This document shows, one piece after another, positions 40,604-50,564 of a DNA stretch of 64,000 nucleotides (position 1 is the first letter of the stretch; the number at the start of each line of letters is the position of its first letter). Both the position numbers and the translations under genes were made by a program. The stretch covers positions 124,001 through 188,000 of the forward strand of contig JAIPIU010000001.1 of NCBI GenBank assembly GCA_021734475.1, read 5' to 3'. A model generated the notes under the pieces. That model searched no databases, had not been told where the DNA came from, and was given only the letters and a program-made list of their open reading frames with translations. The DNA comes from Candidatus Altimarinota bacterium. GTDB lineage: Bacteria; Patescibacteriota; Gracilibacteria; Absconditabacterales; Absconditicoccaceae.

Positions 40604-41149
40604 TTATTCTAAAATATATTCTCGACCAGGCTGTCGTGCTTTCTTTTTTCTCCAATCATCAGTAAATGCTTCTTCTCGGGTTTTTCATTTAATTATTACA
40701 TCCAATACTAACTGTGGAGCTTTGTGAGCGACTATAGCAATATGTTTATTGTTATAATTACTTTTCAAATCATTCAAAAAATTCTGAATCCTGATTTTTA
40801 CATCTTCATAGGATTCTCATTCTGGAAATTTTTTATTAATACTTTTTTCTTGTAATGGTTCTACTATATCAGAATCTTTGGCATTATATATTCCATAATT
40901 ACATTCTCTAAGTCTAGAATCTATTATAATTGGAACTTTATCTTCAAATGTTAATTTAGCAGAATCAGTAGCTCTTTTGAGATCAGAACAAAAAACCACA
41001 TCAAAAGCTGAAACATCTACCTGATTTTTTAACTCAATAGATTGTTTAATTCACAACTCAGAAAGTTCTACATCATATCGTCATGAAGAAATATTTTTTT
41101 CATTATCGGTAGTTGTCCCATGAACAAAATAAGTAATTTTTATTGACAT
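40604..41149 (-). CDS. histidine phosphatase (phosphoglycerate mutase-like) with altered RHG motif
   Basis: 181 residues. Fold markers: VELSELGIKQSIELKNQV, VVFCSDLKRATDSAKL (SxLxRAxxTA), RLRECNYGIYNAKDSD and the second catalytic His in IAIVAHKAPQLVLD. The N-terminal catalytic motif, normally RHGET, is VHGTT, so the first arginine is replaced by valine while the nucleophile His stays. Activity may be reduced or substrate changed. Upstream of the ITPase gene and probably co-transcribed. Confidence 0.8.
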
Positions 41150-41241
41150 GATTATTAATAAATACTAAAGGTTAATAAAGTCAGCTAAAGGGCTAATTAT
41201 TGGTTGCTAGACAAGGAGCTTTAGACAATAAAGAGTTGATG

Positions 41242-41685
41242 TTATTGTCTATTTAAATGGTTATTAATTATTTCTGCTTTATTTAACATACCTAATCTAA
41301 TATACGCATCTCTATCAGATTCTAACGAAAAACAAGGAATTCTCATATTCCCTATTAAAATTAATATTGGATTTTTCATAACAACCCAATATGTTCCATG
41401 TGAATATTCTGCACAAACCATTACATCAACATCATCAATTTTCATAACAAATTCTTTTGCTTCACCATTTTCTAATTCAATGATTTCAGATCTTTCGTAA
41501 TCAGAAAATAATTTACAAAATTTATCTAAATCAGTATCATGAATTAGTATTCATAAATGTGATGGTTTGATTTTAATTCCTTGTAATGATAAATTTGTTT
41601 TCCCGGTAATATATCGTTCGATACCAGCATCGGACAACTTTGAATAAAGTATTTTAATTGCTTTGAGATATGTTAGATTTACCAT
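41242..41685 (-). CDS. nucleotidyltransferase-fold protein (predicted)
   Basis: 147 residues. NLTYLKAIKILYSKLSDAGI, a D-x-D type acidic centre (LIHDTDLDKF; VMKIDDVDVMVC) and the end PCFSLESDRDAYIRLGMLNK are the layout of small minimal-nucleotidyltransferase-like proteins whose C-terminus has SLESExxAYxxLGRxxK. Contains a single TGA (in SHLGIL). The canonical GS motif is not obvious, so it may be a non-catalytic relative. A perfect inverted repeat (TAGACAATA..TATTGTCTA, 41222-41251) overlaps its 3' end. Confidence 0.55.
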
Positions 41686-41778
41686 TTGATTTATTATTAA
41701 TTAAAGAGATAGAGACAATTAAGTTAATTTCCTCTAACTAAGTGCTAACAGCTAAGTGCTAATATAATAATCTCGTAC

Positions 41779-41806
41779 TTGAATTCAAAGTCAGAATAAA
41801 TAATTT
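41779..41806 (+). promoter_or_regulatory. candidate lepA promoter, TTGAAT / TAATTT, 16-nt spacer
   Basis: TTGAAT 41779-41784, TAATTT 41801-41806. About 34 nt to the ATG at 41840. The remaining gap contains a tandem AAGTGCTAA / TAAGTGCTAA repeat at about 41740-41762. Confidence 0.45.
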
Positions 41807-41839
41807 ATACAGACTTATAAATTTAATTATAATACAGAT

Positions 41840-42379
41840 ATGTTAGATAAAATACGTAACTTTTGCATCATTGCACATATAGATCATGGTAAATCAACAT
41901 TAGCAGATAGAATGCTAGAACTTACATGAACTATCAGAAAATCAAATAAAAATCAAGTCTTGGATCGTATGGATATAGAACAAGAGAGATGAATCACTAT
42001 CAAACTTACTCCGGCTAGGATGCAGCGGAAATGATATGAACTCAATCTGATAGATACTCCAGGACATGTAGATTTTCAATATGAAGTATCTCGTTCGCTT
42101 GCTGCTGTAGAATGAGCAATTTTACTTATTGACGCAAGTCAGTGAATACAAGCTCAAACATTGTCAGTACTTTATCAAGCAATAGATCAAAATCTGACTA
42201 TTATTCCAGTTTTAAATAAAATTGATTTACCCGCTGCCAATCCAGAAAGAGTCGCTAATGAAATAGAAAATATAATATGAATAGATAAATCTGAAATACT
42301 TTTAGTATCATGAAAAACAGGGGAGTGAGTTGAACAAGTTTTGGATACTATTATAGAAAGGATTCCTCAACCAAAATAA
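41840..42379 (+). CDS. lepA: elongation factor 4 (LepA), G-domain fragment
   Basis: 179 residues: a complete translational GTPase domain and nothing else. G1 [19 protein letters not shown], switch region ERGITIKL, G3 [18 protein letters not shown]4 VLNKIDLP, G5 LLVSGKTGEGV. Ends at TAA right after IIERIPQPK, precisely where normal LepA continues into domain II. The remaining domains are a separate ORF 543 nt downstream (42923-44335). LepA back-translocates or remodels stalled ribosomes. Either a two-piece protein or an inactivated gene; both halves keep conserved motifs, which favours function. Confidence 0.9.
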
Positions 42380-42388
42380 TCATTCTTC

Positions 42389-42416
42389 GTAGGGAACGGT
42401 TTAAAACCGTTCCTTA
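42389..42416. repeat. palindromic repeat GTAGGGAACGGTTT / AAACCGTTCCTTAC
   Basis: Near-perfect palindrome starting 9 nt after the lepA G-domain stop codon. Not related to the other repeat families here; similar GTAGGG..CCCTAC palindromes are known as dispersed repeats in other bacteria. Confidence 0.8.
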
Positions 42417-42421
42417 CAAAT

Positions 42422-42453
42422 AAAAAAATCCCCAAGCTAATAAAGCGAGAGGA
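42422..42453 (-). terminator. intrinsic terminator of the inserted gene
   Basis: Minus strand TCCTC-T-CGCT-TTATT-AGCT-T-GGGGA followed by T7. Lies between the inserted gene and the lepA G-domain fragment. Confidence 0.7.
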
Positions 42454-42474
42454 CTCTTAGAATAATTTTTTTGC

Positions 42475-42792
42475 TTACTTTTCGCCAAACATTTCTTTGA
42501 ATAAAGAAATAATTTGATCAAATTTGTATTTTGAAATAATATTAAACGGAGGACCTCCTTTCTCGGTTGGAAGCGAGATATATATTCTTATCTCATTTTC
42601 AGATATAAGCTCTGCTTCCTTTTGAAGTCCACTAAAACTGAAGATTTGATCTTTGTCTCCTACATTAATTAAGTAAAGACCTCCCAGTCCACGACCATCA
42701 GCTGGTTTGCCAAGCTGATAAACCATAAATCCACTTTTATCGTCAAACCAGAAATAGGCTTGTTTATAAACTTTCATTGCTTTTGCTTCCAT
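42475..42792 (-). CDS. unknown protein inserted in lepA, TGA-free autonomous gene
   Basis: 105 residues, not recognised. MEAKAMKVYKQAYFWFDDKS, a Gly-rich centre (LGKPADGRGLGGLYLINVGD), LISENEIRIYISLPTEKGGP and a helical end. Looks like a small beta-rich domain. All eleven glycines are GGN (including GGC) and none TGA; CTG, CTC and CCG codons are more frequent than in neighbours. Transcribed opposite to lepA from its own promoter, with its own terminator. Base and codon use differ from lepA on both sides, which fits an inserted unit. Confidence 0.75.
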   Translation of the reverse strand: MEAKAMKVYKQAYFWFDDKSGFMVYQLGKPADGRGLGGLYLINVGDKDQIFSFSGLQKEAELISENEIRIYISLPTEKGGPPFNIISKYKFDQIISLFKEMFGEK

Positions 42793-42816
42793 TATATATT
42801 TTTTTATATATATCTA

Positions 42817-42844
42817 CATATAACTATTTAAAATAAAAAGTCAA
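42817..42844 (-). promoter_or_regulatory. promoter of the inserted gene, TTGACT / TATATG, 16-nt spacer
   Basis: Minus strand TTGACT 42844-42839, TATATG 42822-42817; start near 42810, 18 nt before the ATG at 42792. Confidence 0.65.
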
Positions 42845-42859
42845 TACAAATGCAATGAC

Positions 42860-42887
42860 TTGAAAAATACAGGATTATCAATAATAA
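42860..42887 (+). promoter_or_regulatory. candidate promoter for the lepA C-terminal fragment, TTGAAA / TAATAA
   Basis: TTGAAA 42860-42865, 16-nt spacer, TAATAA 42882-42887; start near 42894, about 29 nt before ATG 42923. Would let the second lepA piece be transcribed independently. Confidence 0.4.
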
Positions 42888-42922
42888 TAGCTTGAATTTA
42901 TTTTTCTTTCTAAAAAAACTAT

Positions 42923-44335
42923 ATGCAAACTTGAATATCTAGAGCTCTAACTTTTGACTGTGTTTATGATACTTACAAATGAGTAGTAGCTTATGTAAAA
43001 GTAGTAGAAGGTAGTTTCAAAGCGTGAGATGAACTATATCTTATACATACAGATAAATACGTAGATATTACAGAAGTATGACACTTCACTCCAGAATACA
43101 AATCAGACAAAACCATTTCTCATTGACAGGTGGGTTATTTAGTAACTTGAGAAAAATCTGTTAGAAATGTTCAAATATGAGATACTTTTGTCGGTGGTAT
43201 GTCAAAAAAAGCTGATATCCAAGAAAAAAAGAAATTTGCTATACCAGGATTCAAGAGAGTAAAACCATTTGTTTATGCTGGAGTTTATCCTGTAGATACA
43301 AATGATTATGATAAACTCAAAGATTCACTAGAAAAATTATCTCTCAATGATAGTGCAGTAGAATATGAAATGGAAGACTCCAAAGCGTTGTGATTTGGAT
43401 TTCGTTGTGGGTTTCTAGGAATGTTGCATATGGATATTATCAAAGAGAGACTATATAGAGAATATAAAATAGAAACAATATTTACTATCCCTACAGTAGT
43501 TTATCTAATAAAATCCAAAAATTTATCTATACTACAAATCAAATCTTGAAATAATGTAGAAACTATAATCAAAACATGATTTTATAAACAGATATTAAAA
43601 CATGAAAAATCTGATTTAGATTTTATGAATATGACAGAAATAGATTTATTGGAAAATATTCAAATAAAAGAAATGTTGAATCCATGGTTGATTATCAGAT
43701 CATGAGTAGATATGATAGATTATTGATTGATAGATACTATACTTGAACCTATAGCAAATGTAGAAGTAGTTTGACCACAAGAATATGCTGGTAATATAAT
43801 GTCTCTATGTCAGGAATATAGATGAAAAATCTGAAAAATGGATTATATAGATGAGACTAGGGTAGTACGACATTATGAATTACCTATGTGAGAAATTATT
43901 ATAGATTTTTATGATAGACTCAAATCAGCAACCAAAGGTTATGCGACCATGAATTATGAATTTAGAAACTATCAAGAAGCAGATTTGGTTAAATTAGATA
44001 TATTCATAAACAATGAAAAAGTAGAAGCTTTGAGCCGAATTGTTCACAAAGATAATGCTTACTATAAATGAAAAGACGCAGTAGAGAGATTAAAAAAATT
44101 AATACCCAAACATCTTTTTGCTATCCCTATTCAAGCTTGAATCTGAAATAAAATGATAGCCAGAGAAAATATTTCAGCTATTAGAAAAGATGTAATAGCA
44201 AAATGTTATGGTGGAGATGTAAGTAGAAAGAGAAAACTCTTGGAAAAACAAAAAGAATGAAAAAAGAAAATGAAGGCTATAGGGTCTGTAAATGTACCTT
44301 CAGATGTGTTTATAAAAATGGTAGCTAGAAATTAA
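42923..44335 (+). CDS. lepA: elongation factor 4 (LepA), domains II to C-terminal domain
   Basis: 470 residues beginning [20 protein letters not shown], the normal start of LepA domain II, followed by [60 protein letters not shown] and the LepA-specific C-terminus ([48 protein letters not shown]). Lacks the G domain, which is encoded upstream. About 50 residues longer than the matching part of typical LepA because of an extra segment near residues 215-260. Both pieces together reach 649 residues. Confidence 0.9.
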
Positions 44336-44418
44336 TATTATTAAACAATAACAGATAAAATTTGCATTTTTCTCGATTTCAAATAAAATATATTAGCTTT
44401 TAATAATATTTCTAGCTA

Positions 44419-44949
44419 ATGAAATCTTCTTGAAAAAAGTTTTTTAGTAATCTACTACTCATAGAAATCATTGTAATTATTCTGGTTATAATAATCTGAG
44501 CAGTTATTTTTCATTATATAGAATGATTACATTTTTGAGATGCTCTATATTTTACAGTAACTACTATGTCTACTATATGATTTGGAGATATCACACCTCA
44601 GACTGATTTAGGTAAGATATTTGTATCTATTTATGCGATCATATGAGTACCATTATTTATATCTGTTTCATGATTGATATTAGAATCTAGATTCAATAGA
44701 CATATAAAATCTTACGTAAGTAAATTTCACAAAGAACTTCATATGGCACAAGAAGAAGTTGAGGCACTTGAAAAGAAAGTAAGTCATGAATTATGAGACG
44801 TTATCCAACAAAATGAAGAAACATGAGAAAAACTAGATGAAACAGCCCAAGATATCAAAAAAACCAAGAAAAAAATAGAAAAAATACAAAAAACTATCGA
44901 AGATAATATTACAAACAAAAAACCTCGATGGAAATTATGGAAAAAATAA
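44419..44949 (+). CDS. two-TM potassium channel with coiled-coil tail
   Basis: 176 residues. TM1 about 12-33, pore loop with selectivity filter TTMSTIGFGDITP (first filter Gly is TGA), TM2 about 68-88, then a charged helical tail of about 80 residues (heptad-like EEVEALEKKV..ETAQDIKKTKKK) probably forming a cytoplasmic coiled coil. No RCK domain. Expected to be a tetrameric K+ channel. Its stop touches that of the convergent ruvC gene (1 nt apart). Confidence 0.85.
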
Positions 44950-45420
44950 TTATTTAATTTTAGATACTATATAAGCCAATCCCAGAGCATCTGCAGCGTC
45001 ATGATACTTTGGGATATTTTTTAATCAATATAATTTCATTATAAAATTCTGAACAATCTTTTTATCTGCTTTGCCATTTCCAGTTATAGTTTTTTTTAAT
45101 TGTATAGGTGTGTATTCTTTTATATTAATTCAATTTTTTAGACATAACATTATCAAAGCTCATCTAATACCATATACAAATTCAGCATTAGATTGATTAA
45201 ATTTAGTAAAAAATAATTTTTCTATACTCATTATTTTAACTTTATATTTTTTTATTAAATCTTCAAAAAAATCGTATATTTCCACAATCCTATTGAATTG
45301 ATCATCTCTAGATGGTGATTTTTGATCTAATAAAAGTATACCAGAATCAACAATATTTAAATCTGACTCTATCAAAGCATATCATAGTTTTCTTACTCCA
45401 GGATCTATTCATAGAATCAT
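44950..45420 (-). CDS. ruvC: crossover junction endodeoxyribonuclease RuvC
   Basis: 156 residues. RNase H-like fold with catalytic acids: ILGIDPGVRKLGYALIE (first Asp), IMSIEKLFFTKF (Glu), and KYHDAADALGLAYIV (HDAxDAL). Resolves Holliday junctions made accessible by RuvAB. Full length. Not operonic with ruvA. Confidence 0.88.
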
Positions 45421-45449
45421 TTATTCAATTAATAATCAAGAATTAAAAA

Positions 45450-45806
45450 TTAAGAATTCAAATTTGCTTTTGTTGTATTTACTATTTTTACAAGTATAGC
45501 GATTATTTCATTATTTTCTTTTATATAATTAGAAACATCTAAATCAACCAAATCACTTTTCTCTAATAAATTCAATCGATATAAAGTTTCATTAGCCTCT
45601 TTCAATGCAATACTAACCTTGTTTAAAAAATCTTTTTTTGAAGATCCAAATTTTGATTCAGTCAAATTAGCACCAATACTAGTTCCAGATCTTAAAATCT
45701 GTTTTGAAATAATAAATTCTTTTTTGTCTTTTAATTGTTTGTATAGCTTTATTATATTAATAGAAAACTCAAAACTTTTATCCATTATTATATTTTCTTT
45801 TACCAT
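45450..45806 (-). CDS. four-helix bundle protein (23S rRNA IVP/S23-like)
   Basis: 118 residues (111 if translation starts at MDKSFEFSINIIKLYKQLKD). Family pattern: KQILRSGTSIGANLTESKFG and FLNKVSIALKEANETLYRLN. Members are found as free-standing genes and inside rRNA intervening sequences; the function is unknown. Three GGN glycines, no TGA. Flanked by AT-rich AATTCTTAATT-type direct repeats on both sides (about 45435-45455 and 45830-45845), as if carried by a small mobile cassette. Confidence 0.85.
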   Translation of the reverse strand: MVKENIIMDKSFEFSINIIKLYKQLKDKKEFIISKQILRSGTSIGANLTESKFGSSKKDFLNKVSIALKEANETLYRLNLLEKSDLVDLDVSNYIKENNEIIAILVKIVNTTKANLNS

Positions 45807-45857
45807 AATTTAGTGTAATTAAAGTAAAATAATTCTTAATTCTTAATAAGCTTGCTC

Positions 45858-46631
45858 TTAATTATTAATTTGCTGGATACCAGCAAGTATTTCACATCAT
45901 TTATCAGTAACTACAACTGTATATTCTCGCTGAGCTCATAGATCTCAATTTTTTGTATATAAATTTCGTCAATTTCATCATTCTACAAAATCATCAGAAC
46001 TTATTGCAGTTATAGGTTCCAACGCTATTACCATTCAGGATTTAAAATCTATTTTTTGTGTATCGGGATGTGGTCGATTGTAAATATATGGTCTCTCATG
46101 CACAGCATTACCTACTCCATGTCCTGTTAATTTTTTTATCACTTTAAAACCTGATTTCTTAATCTCATCATTTACAGTTCTAGAATAATCATATATTTTT
46201 TTTCAACTTATTATTTTTTTAATTCATTCATCCAAAGCGTTTTTTGTGGCTTGTATCAATTCCCAAGCATTAGGATTAGTCATTTCTCATCAAATTAATA
46301 CACTTATAGCCGCATCAGATATTCATCACTTATAATTTACCCCACAGTCTATCTTCAAAAGATCTCAATTTTTCAAAACATAATCATCCGGTATTCCATG
46401 GACTATACAGTTATTTACCGATAAACATAAATTAGCAGGAAATCATTGATATCATTTAAAAGCTCATTTTACTTTATTTTTTTTCATAAACTCTTCAGCT
46501 ATAATTTCTAGCTCTATTAGAGCAATCCCAGCTCTACTATAATCTCTCAACATTATCAAAAGTTCAGTCAAATATGCCCCAGATTGACGAATATTATCTA
46601 TTTGTTGTTTGGTCTTAATTAGATTATCCAT
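45858..46631 (-). CDS. map: type I methionine aminopeptidase
   Basis: 257 residues. Metal-binding residues in LLKIDCGVNYKGGISDAAIS (two Asp), LTGHGVGNAVHERPYIYN (His), IALEPITAI (Glu) and QREYTVVVTDKG (Glu). Removes the initiator methionine from new proteins. Ordinary length and motif order. The roughly 195 nt upstream (46632-46828), shared with divergent thyA, is AT-rich with no clear element. Confidence 0.9.
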
Positions 46632-46828
46632 AAGTATATAGTATATAATTAATATTTATAAACGATAAAGTTTTTTACTTTTTTTTCGTCTTTTTACAAC
46701 CTAATTTTGAACTGACTAAACTTTTTATGTTTGATTTTCTTCCAAATTTTCTTAAACAAAAAAATAACTAAAACAAAAATCTGATTTAATTTTCTTAATT
46801 CTTAATTTTTAATTATTAATTTAGTAAA

Positions 46829-47827
46829 ATGTCCAAACATCCTGAATATCAATACCTTGATTTACTCAAGGATATTATGGAAAATGGTTCAGACAAAAAG
46901 GTTTTCTTCACACCAGAAGTACTAGCTCAATATGAAAAGGATTGAGAACAACCACCATTTATACGTTCAGTATTTGGACGTCAAATCAGATTTGATTTAT
47001 CTAAATGATTTCCATTATTAACTACCAAAAAGGTGTTTTTTAGATGAATTCTTCATGAACTTATTTGGTTTCTAAAATGAGATTCAAATGTAAAATATCT
47101 AGTAGATAATGATGTACATATACGAGATGAACGAGCTTGGAAAAGATATCATAAATATTGTCTAGAAAACGACCCTTCTCAAGATATGGAACAGGCTGAC
47201 TTCATAGCAAAACTCAAAGCAGAAGATAAAGATAGCGATTTTGTGAAAAATCGATGAGAATTGATTACAATCTACGGTAGAATGCGAAGAAGACGACCTG
47301 CATCTGATGGTCGTGAAATAGATCAATTGGGTCGAGTAGTAAATTGACTAAAAGATAAACCATTTAGAAAATCTTATGTGGTATCAGCACGAAATCCTGA
47401 TTTTATTTATGCTATGGCATCAGAAGGAAATAAAAGCGAAGTACCTCCGTTTTGTCATACTACATTCCAATTTGCAGTTACACAAGATAATAAACTCAAT
47501 CTATGATTATATCAAAGAAGCGCTGATTCATTTTTATGAGTACCTTTCAATATAGCTTCATATGCATTATTATTACTTATGGTAGCTCAAGTAACATGAT
47601 TAGAGCCAGGCGAATTTGTGCATACATTTGGAGATGTGCACATTTATTCAAATCATTTTGAACAAGTAAAATTACAGTTATCCAGAGAAGCAAAAGATTT
47701 TCCAACAATAAAATTAAATCCTGAAATAAAAAGTATAGATGATTTTAAATTTGAAGATATTACTCTTGAAAATTACGATCCACATCCAGCTATCAAAGCT
47801 CCTATAGCAAATATTGGTGGTTCTTAA
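46829..47827 (+). CDS. thyA: thymidylate synthase
   Basis: 332 residues. [40 protein letters not shown], the catalytic Cys in [12 protein letters not shown] (about residue 209; usual PPCHxxFQF), [20 protein letters not shown] and [11 protein letters not shown]. Converts dUMP to dTMP with methylene-tetrahydrofolate; folA is 1.4 kb away. Contains an insert of about 60 residues between [14 protein letters not shown] and [11 protein letters not shown], present in a subset of ThyA proteins. Ends at the edge of a repeat block. Confidence 0.9.
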
Positions 47828-47833
47828 AAGACT

Positions 47834-47930
47834 ATCATTCCGGTGTTATTTTCGCTTAGGCGAATGCAACCGGAATCTACTAGTTAATTAATTTAAGATT
47901 CCGGCTGCAAAACTTGACGCCGGAATGACT
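47834..47930. repeat. two GTCATTCCGG-family units in opposite orientation
   Basis: ATCATTCCGGTG, a nested TTCGCTTAGGCGAA hairpin, GCAACCGGAATCT, then the inverted unit AGATTCCGGCTGC..GACGCCGGAATGACT. Fills the thyA to CYTH gap. Confidence 0.86.
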
Positions 47931-47950
47931 TTAGAATTTAAAACATACTC

Positions 47951-48685
47951 ATGACATCTACTCAGACCAAAACTTCAACTAAACAAATTAGCTATACAAA
48001 ACCAAATATAAATTTAATTGAGATTGAAGTAAAAGTTCTTCTATGAGAAGAAAAAAATGCAACAAATCTCATAGAAAAATTACTTGCACATACAGATACC
48101 AAAGAAACTTGATGAAGTAATCAGCTTAATCATTATTTTTTGGCAGATTGAAATTTTGAAATATTAATAGGAGTATTGAAAGAATATATAAATTCAGATC
48201 ATCATAGTAAACTTGAAAATATATTACTAAACGCAAATAAACATTCTATCCGTACAAGAGATGCAGATTGAAAGGTTTTGTTTGTTGTCAAAGCTAGCAA
48301 AGACGACACAAGTAGTGAAAATGGTACAGCTAGATTAGAATTTGAAGAACAAACTCCTAATTTAACTATCAATCAATTAGATCAAATAATTCTTGATGCT
48401 TGATTTTCTTATCAATCTAAATGGTCCAGAAATAGAAAAGATTTCTCTTACAAAGATTTCAATGTCTCTATAGATAAAAATGCTTGATATGGTTATGTGG
48501 CAGAATTTGAAAAAATAATTTCAGAAGATGGTGATATAAATCAAGCTAAAGAGTCTATTAGACAAGAACTAAATTCATTAGGAATAGAGGAGTTGGCTCA
48601 AGATAGATTAGAAAGAATGTTTAAATATTATAACGAAAATCGACCAGAATATTATGGTACAGAAAAAACTTTTACTATTCTTTAG
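47951..48685 (+). CDS. CYTH domain protein (triphosphate tunnel fold)
   Basis: 244 residues. NLIEIEVKVLLG (ExExK), LNHYFLADGNF, HSIRTRDADGKVLFVVKAS (R..R....F..K), SRNRKDFSYKDFNVSIDKNA and GYVAEFEKII place it in the CYTH superfamily of tripolyphosphatases, thiamine triphosphatases and class IV adenylate cyclases. C-terminal helix-rich part with EELAQDRLERMFKYY. Reaction not determinable from sequence; it may hydrolyse inorganic triphosphate. Stop TAG, then a GGAGG-type repeat. Confidence 0.8.
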
Positions 48686-48697
48686 CTTTCTGACTAA

Positions 48698-48733
48698 TAC
48701 CTCCTTGATAAAGGAGAATGCAGGAGGATTTAA
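48698..48733. repeat. GGAGG-type palindromic repeat
   Basis: ATACCTCCTTGATAAAGGAG, AATGCAGGAGGATTT. Shortened form of the elements at 50438-50487 and 53624-53667; lies between two genes. Confidence 0.75.
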
Positions 48734-48742
48734 AAAATTTCT

Positions 48743-48985
48743 ATGCAACTCAAAATCCTAGACTGAGCAAATATGGACATAAATCTAGCTTCATCAGAAA
48801 ACACATCTTGGAAACAGATGAAATGTCCTCGAAATGAATCAGAAAAAACTAATACTCACAAATGTGCAGTTAAAAATATTTCTATCTGTCCATATTTTTG
48901 TTGAATTGAATATTTGGATAATGTCCTTTGTTGCTATCCTAATAAAAATACAAGTATAGATAACAAACAAAATAAAAGCTCATAG
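48743..48985 (+). CDS. small cysteine-rich protein, unknown
   Basis: 80 residues. Starts MQLKILDGANMDINLASSEN and carries eight-odd Cys/His/Trp ligand candidates: MKCPRNESE, HKCAVKNISICPYFCGIEYL, VLCCYP. Spacing C..C..C-PYF-C..CC suggests a metal or disulfide cluster. One or more TGA glycines, so it uses the host code. No signal peptide. Not recognised; the short conserved look hints at a real gene but expression is unproved. Confidence 0.6.
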
Positions 48986-49081
48986 CAATATATACGTATA
49001 TAATTACAGCTGGAAAGATTATATTGACTAAGCAAAACAAAGAAAAATCAAAATGGCGGATGATTTTTCTAGACATTTTTT

Positions 49082-49230
49082 GAACTTGTCCTAAGCAAAG
49101 TCTTAGGGTACTTTTTAGGGCAATGCTAAAAAGTATTTTGTCGCCCCGATAAATCGGGATAAATCTGGAGGCAAGACCCCAGTTAAAAAATAAATAAAAA
49201 AATAAGATTGCTTCATGCTTCGCAATGACA
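49082..49230. repeat. mosaic of at least four different palindromes
   Basis: In order: GAACTTGTCCTAAGCAAAGT-CTTAGGG (relative of the widespread GAACTTGTCCTGAGC repeat); TACTTTTTAG-GGCAATG-CTAAAAAGTA, a perfect 10-bp hairpin; CCCCGATAAATCGGG; CTGG..CCAG; and an inverted GTCATTGCGAGG unit (AGATTGCTTCATGCTTCGCA, ATGACA). Occupies most of the 274-nt gap 48986-49259. Confidence 0.75.
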
Positions 49231-49259
49231 TTTTGGTCGAAATGACAAAGAAGTATGTT

Positions 49260-49727
<468 letters not shown>

Positions 49728-49816
49728 TGTTTAAAATTAATAAGATAAATTTTGTTTACTAGTTTATTAGGAATTTGTTTATCGGGAAAACATACCAATT
49801 ACCATTTCCAAATAAA

Positions 49817-50410
49817 CTAATTCCCAATATTTAATTCATTCCAATTATAAAACTTCGTAATTCACTTATTTAATTCTGGATCAAATTTCTTATTCCATGG
49901 TTTATCCAATAAATACATTTTAATACCCTCATTAGCCATTTCGATAGCATAGTCCAAATTATCTTCTATCATTATATTTATTCAATTCTGTTTACATAAT
50001 TCAGATTTATTTATTTGTTTATCAGTGAAATGACTAGCAAAAAGTATATCATCCCACAATCATGGAAAATGATGATCGAGCCAGCTAATTGTAATATCTT
50101 TAATATCTTCTCTTCTAGCAGTTACTATAACTATTTTCCATCAATTTTTTTTTAATCTTTTTAATCAGTCAGCAGATCATTTGATAGCTGGTATATCATC
50201 ATTGCTTTGAGTTTGATCATAAAAACTTCTAAAATATTTTACAGCATCTTCCTGTGATATTTTATATTTCTTGATGTTGAAAATATAATAGTCTGATATA
50301 TCTTCTTTGTATATAGACATACCATTTATCATATTGTTGTGAGATTTTAGCATAGTCTCTACTGTTTCTGACAATACCTCATCCAAATCTATTCCTATAA
50401 TTTTTTCCAT
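49817..50410 (-). CDS. HAD family 5'(3')-deoxyribonucleotidase-like protein
   Basis: 197 residues. Motif I IIGIDLDEVLSETVETML, a cap region, motif II IVIVTARREDIKD, and later NIMIEDNLDYAIEMANEGIK (motif III/IV). This resembles the 5'-nucleotidase (NT5C type) branch that dephosphorylates dNMPs. Pairs by function with thyA, folA and the ITPase in nucleotide metabolism, though not operonic. Stop TAG. Confidence 0.78.
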
Positions 50411-50423
50411 AATAAATACATAC

Positions 50424-50487
50424 AGTCATTCCGGCAGTTTGTCCTCCTTTGAAAAAGGAGGGGTGGTGCAAAGCACAGGAGGATTTT
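50424..50487. repeat. chimeric repeat: GTCATTCCGGC half-site joined to a GGAGG-type palindrome
   Basis: GTCATTCCGGCAGTTT runs straight into GTCCTCCTTTGAAAAAGGAG, GGGTGGTGCAAAGCACAGGA, GGATTT. Suggests one element inserted into another. The rest of the 154-nt gap is plain AT-rich DNA. Confidence 0.8.
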
Positions 50488-50564
50488 TCTCATGGCTTAT
50501 TTACAGAAATCTTAAAATATTTTTACCTTTTTAATTTTTCTAATCTTTAATTCAAACCCAAACT

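Noticed and set aside
42380-42922. Self-splicing intron or intein as the cause of the lepA gap
   Set aside because: Both pieces have their own stop or start codon, the gap contains an opposite-strand gene with promoter and terminator, and no intron core or splicing motifs are visible.
46632-46828. Possible small gene in the map-thyA gap
   Set aside because: Only a 14-codon frame with no promoter or conserved feature.
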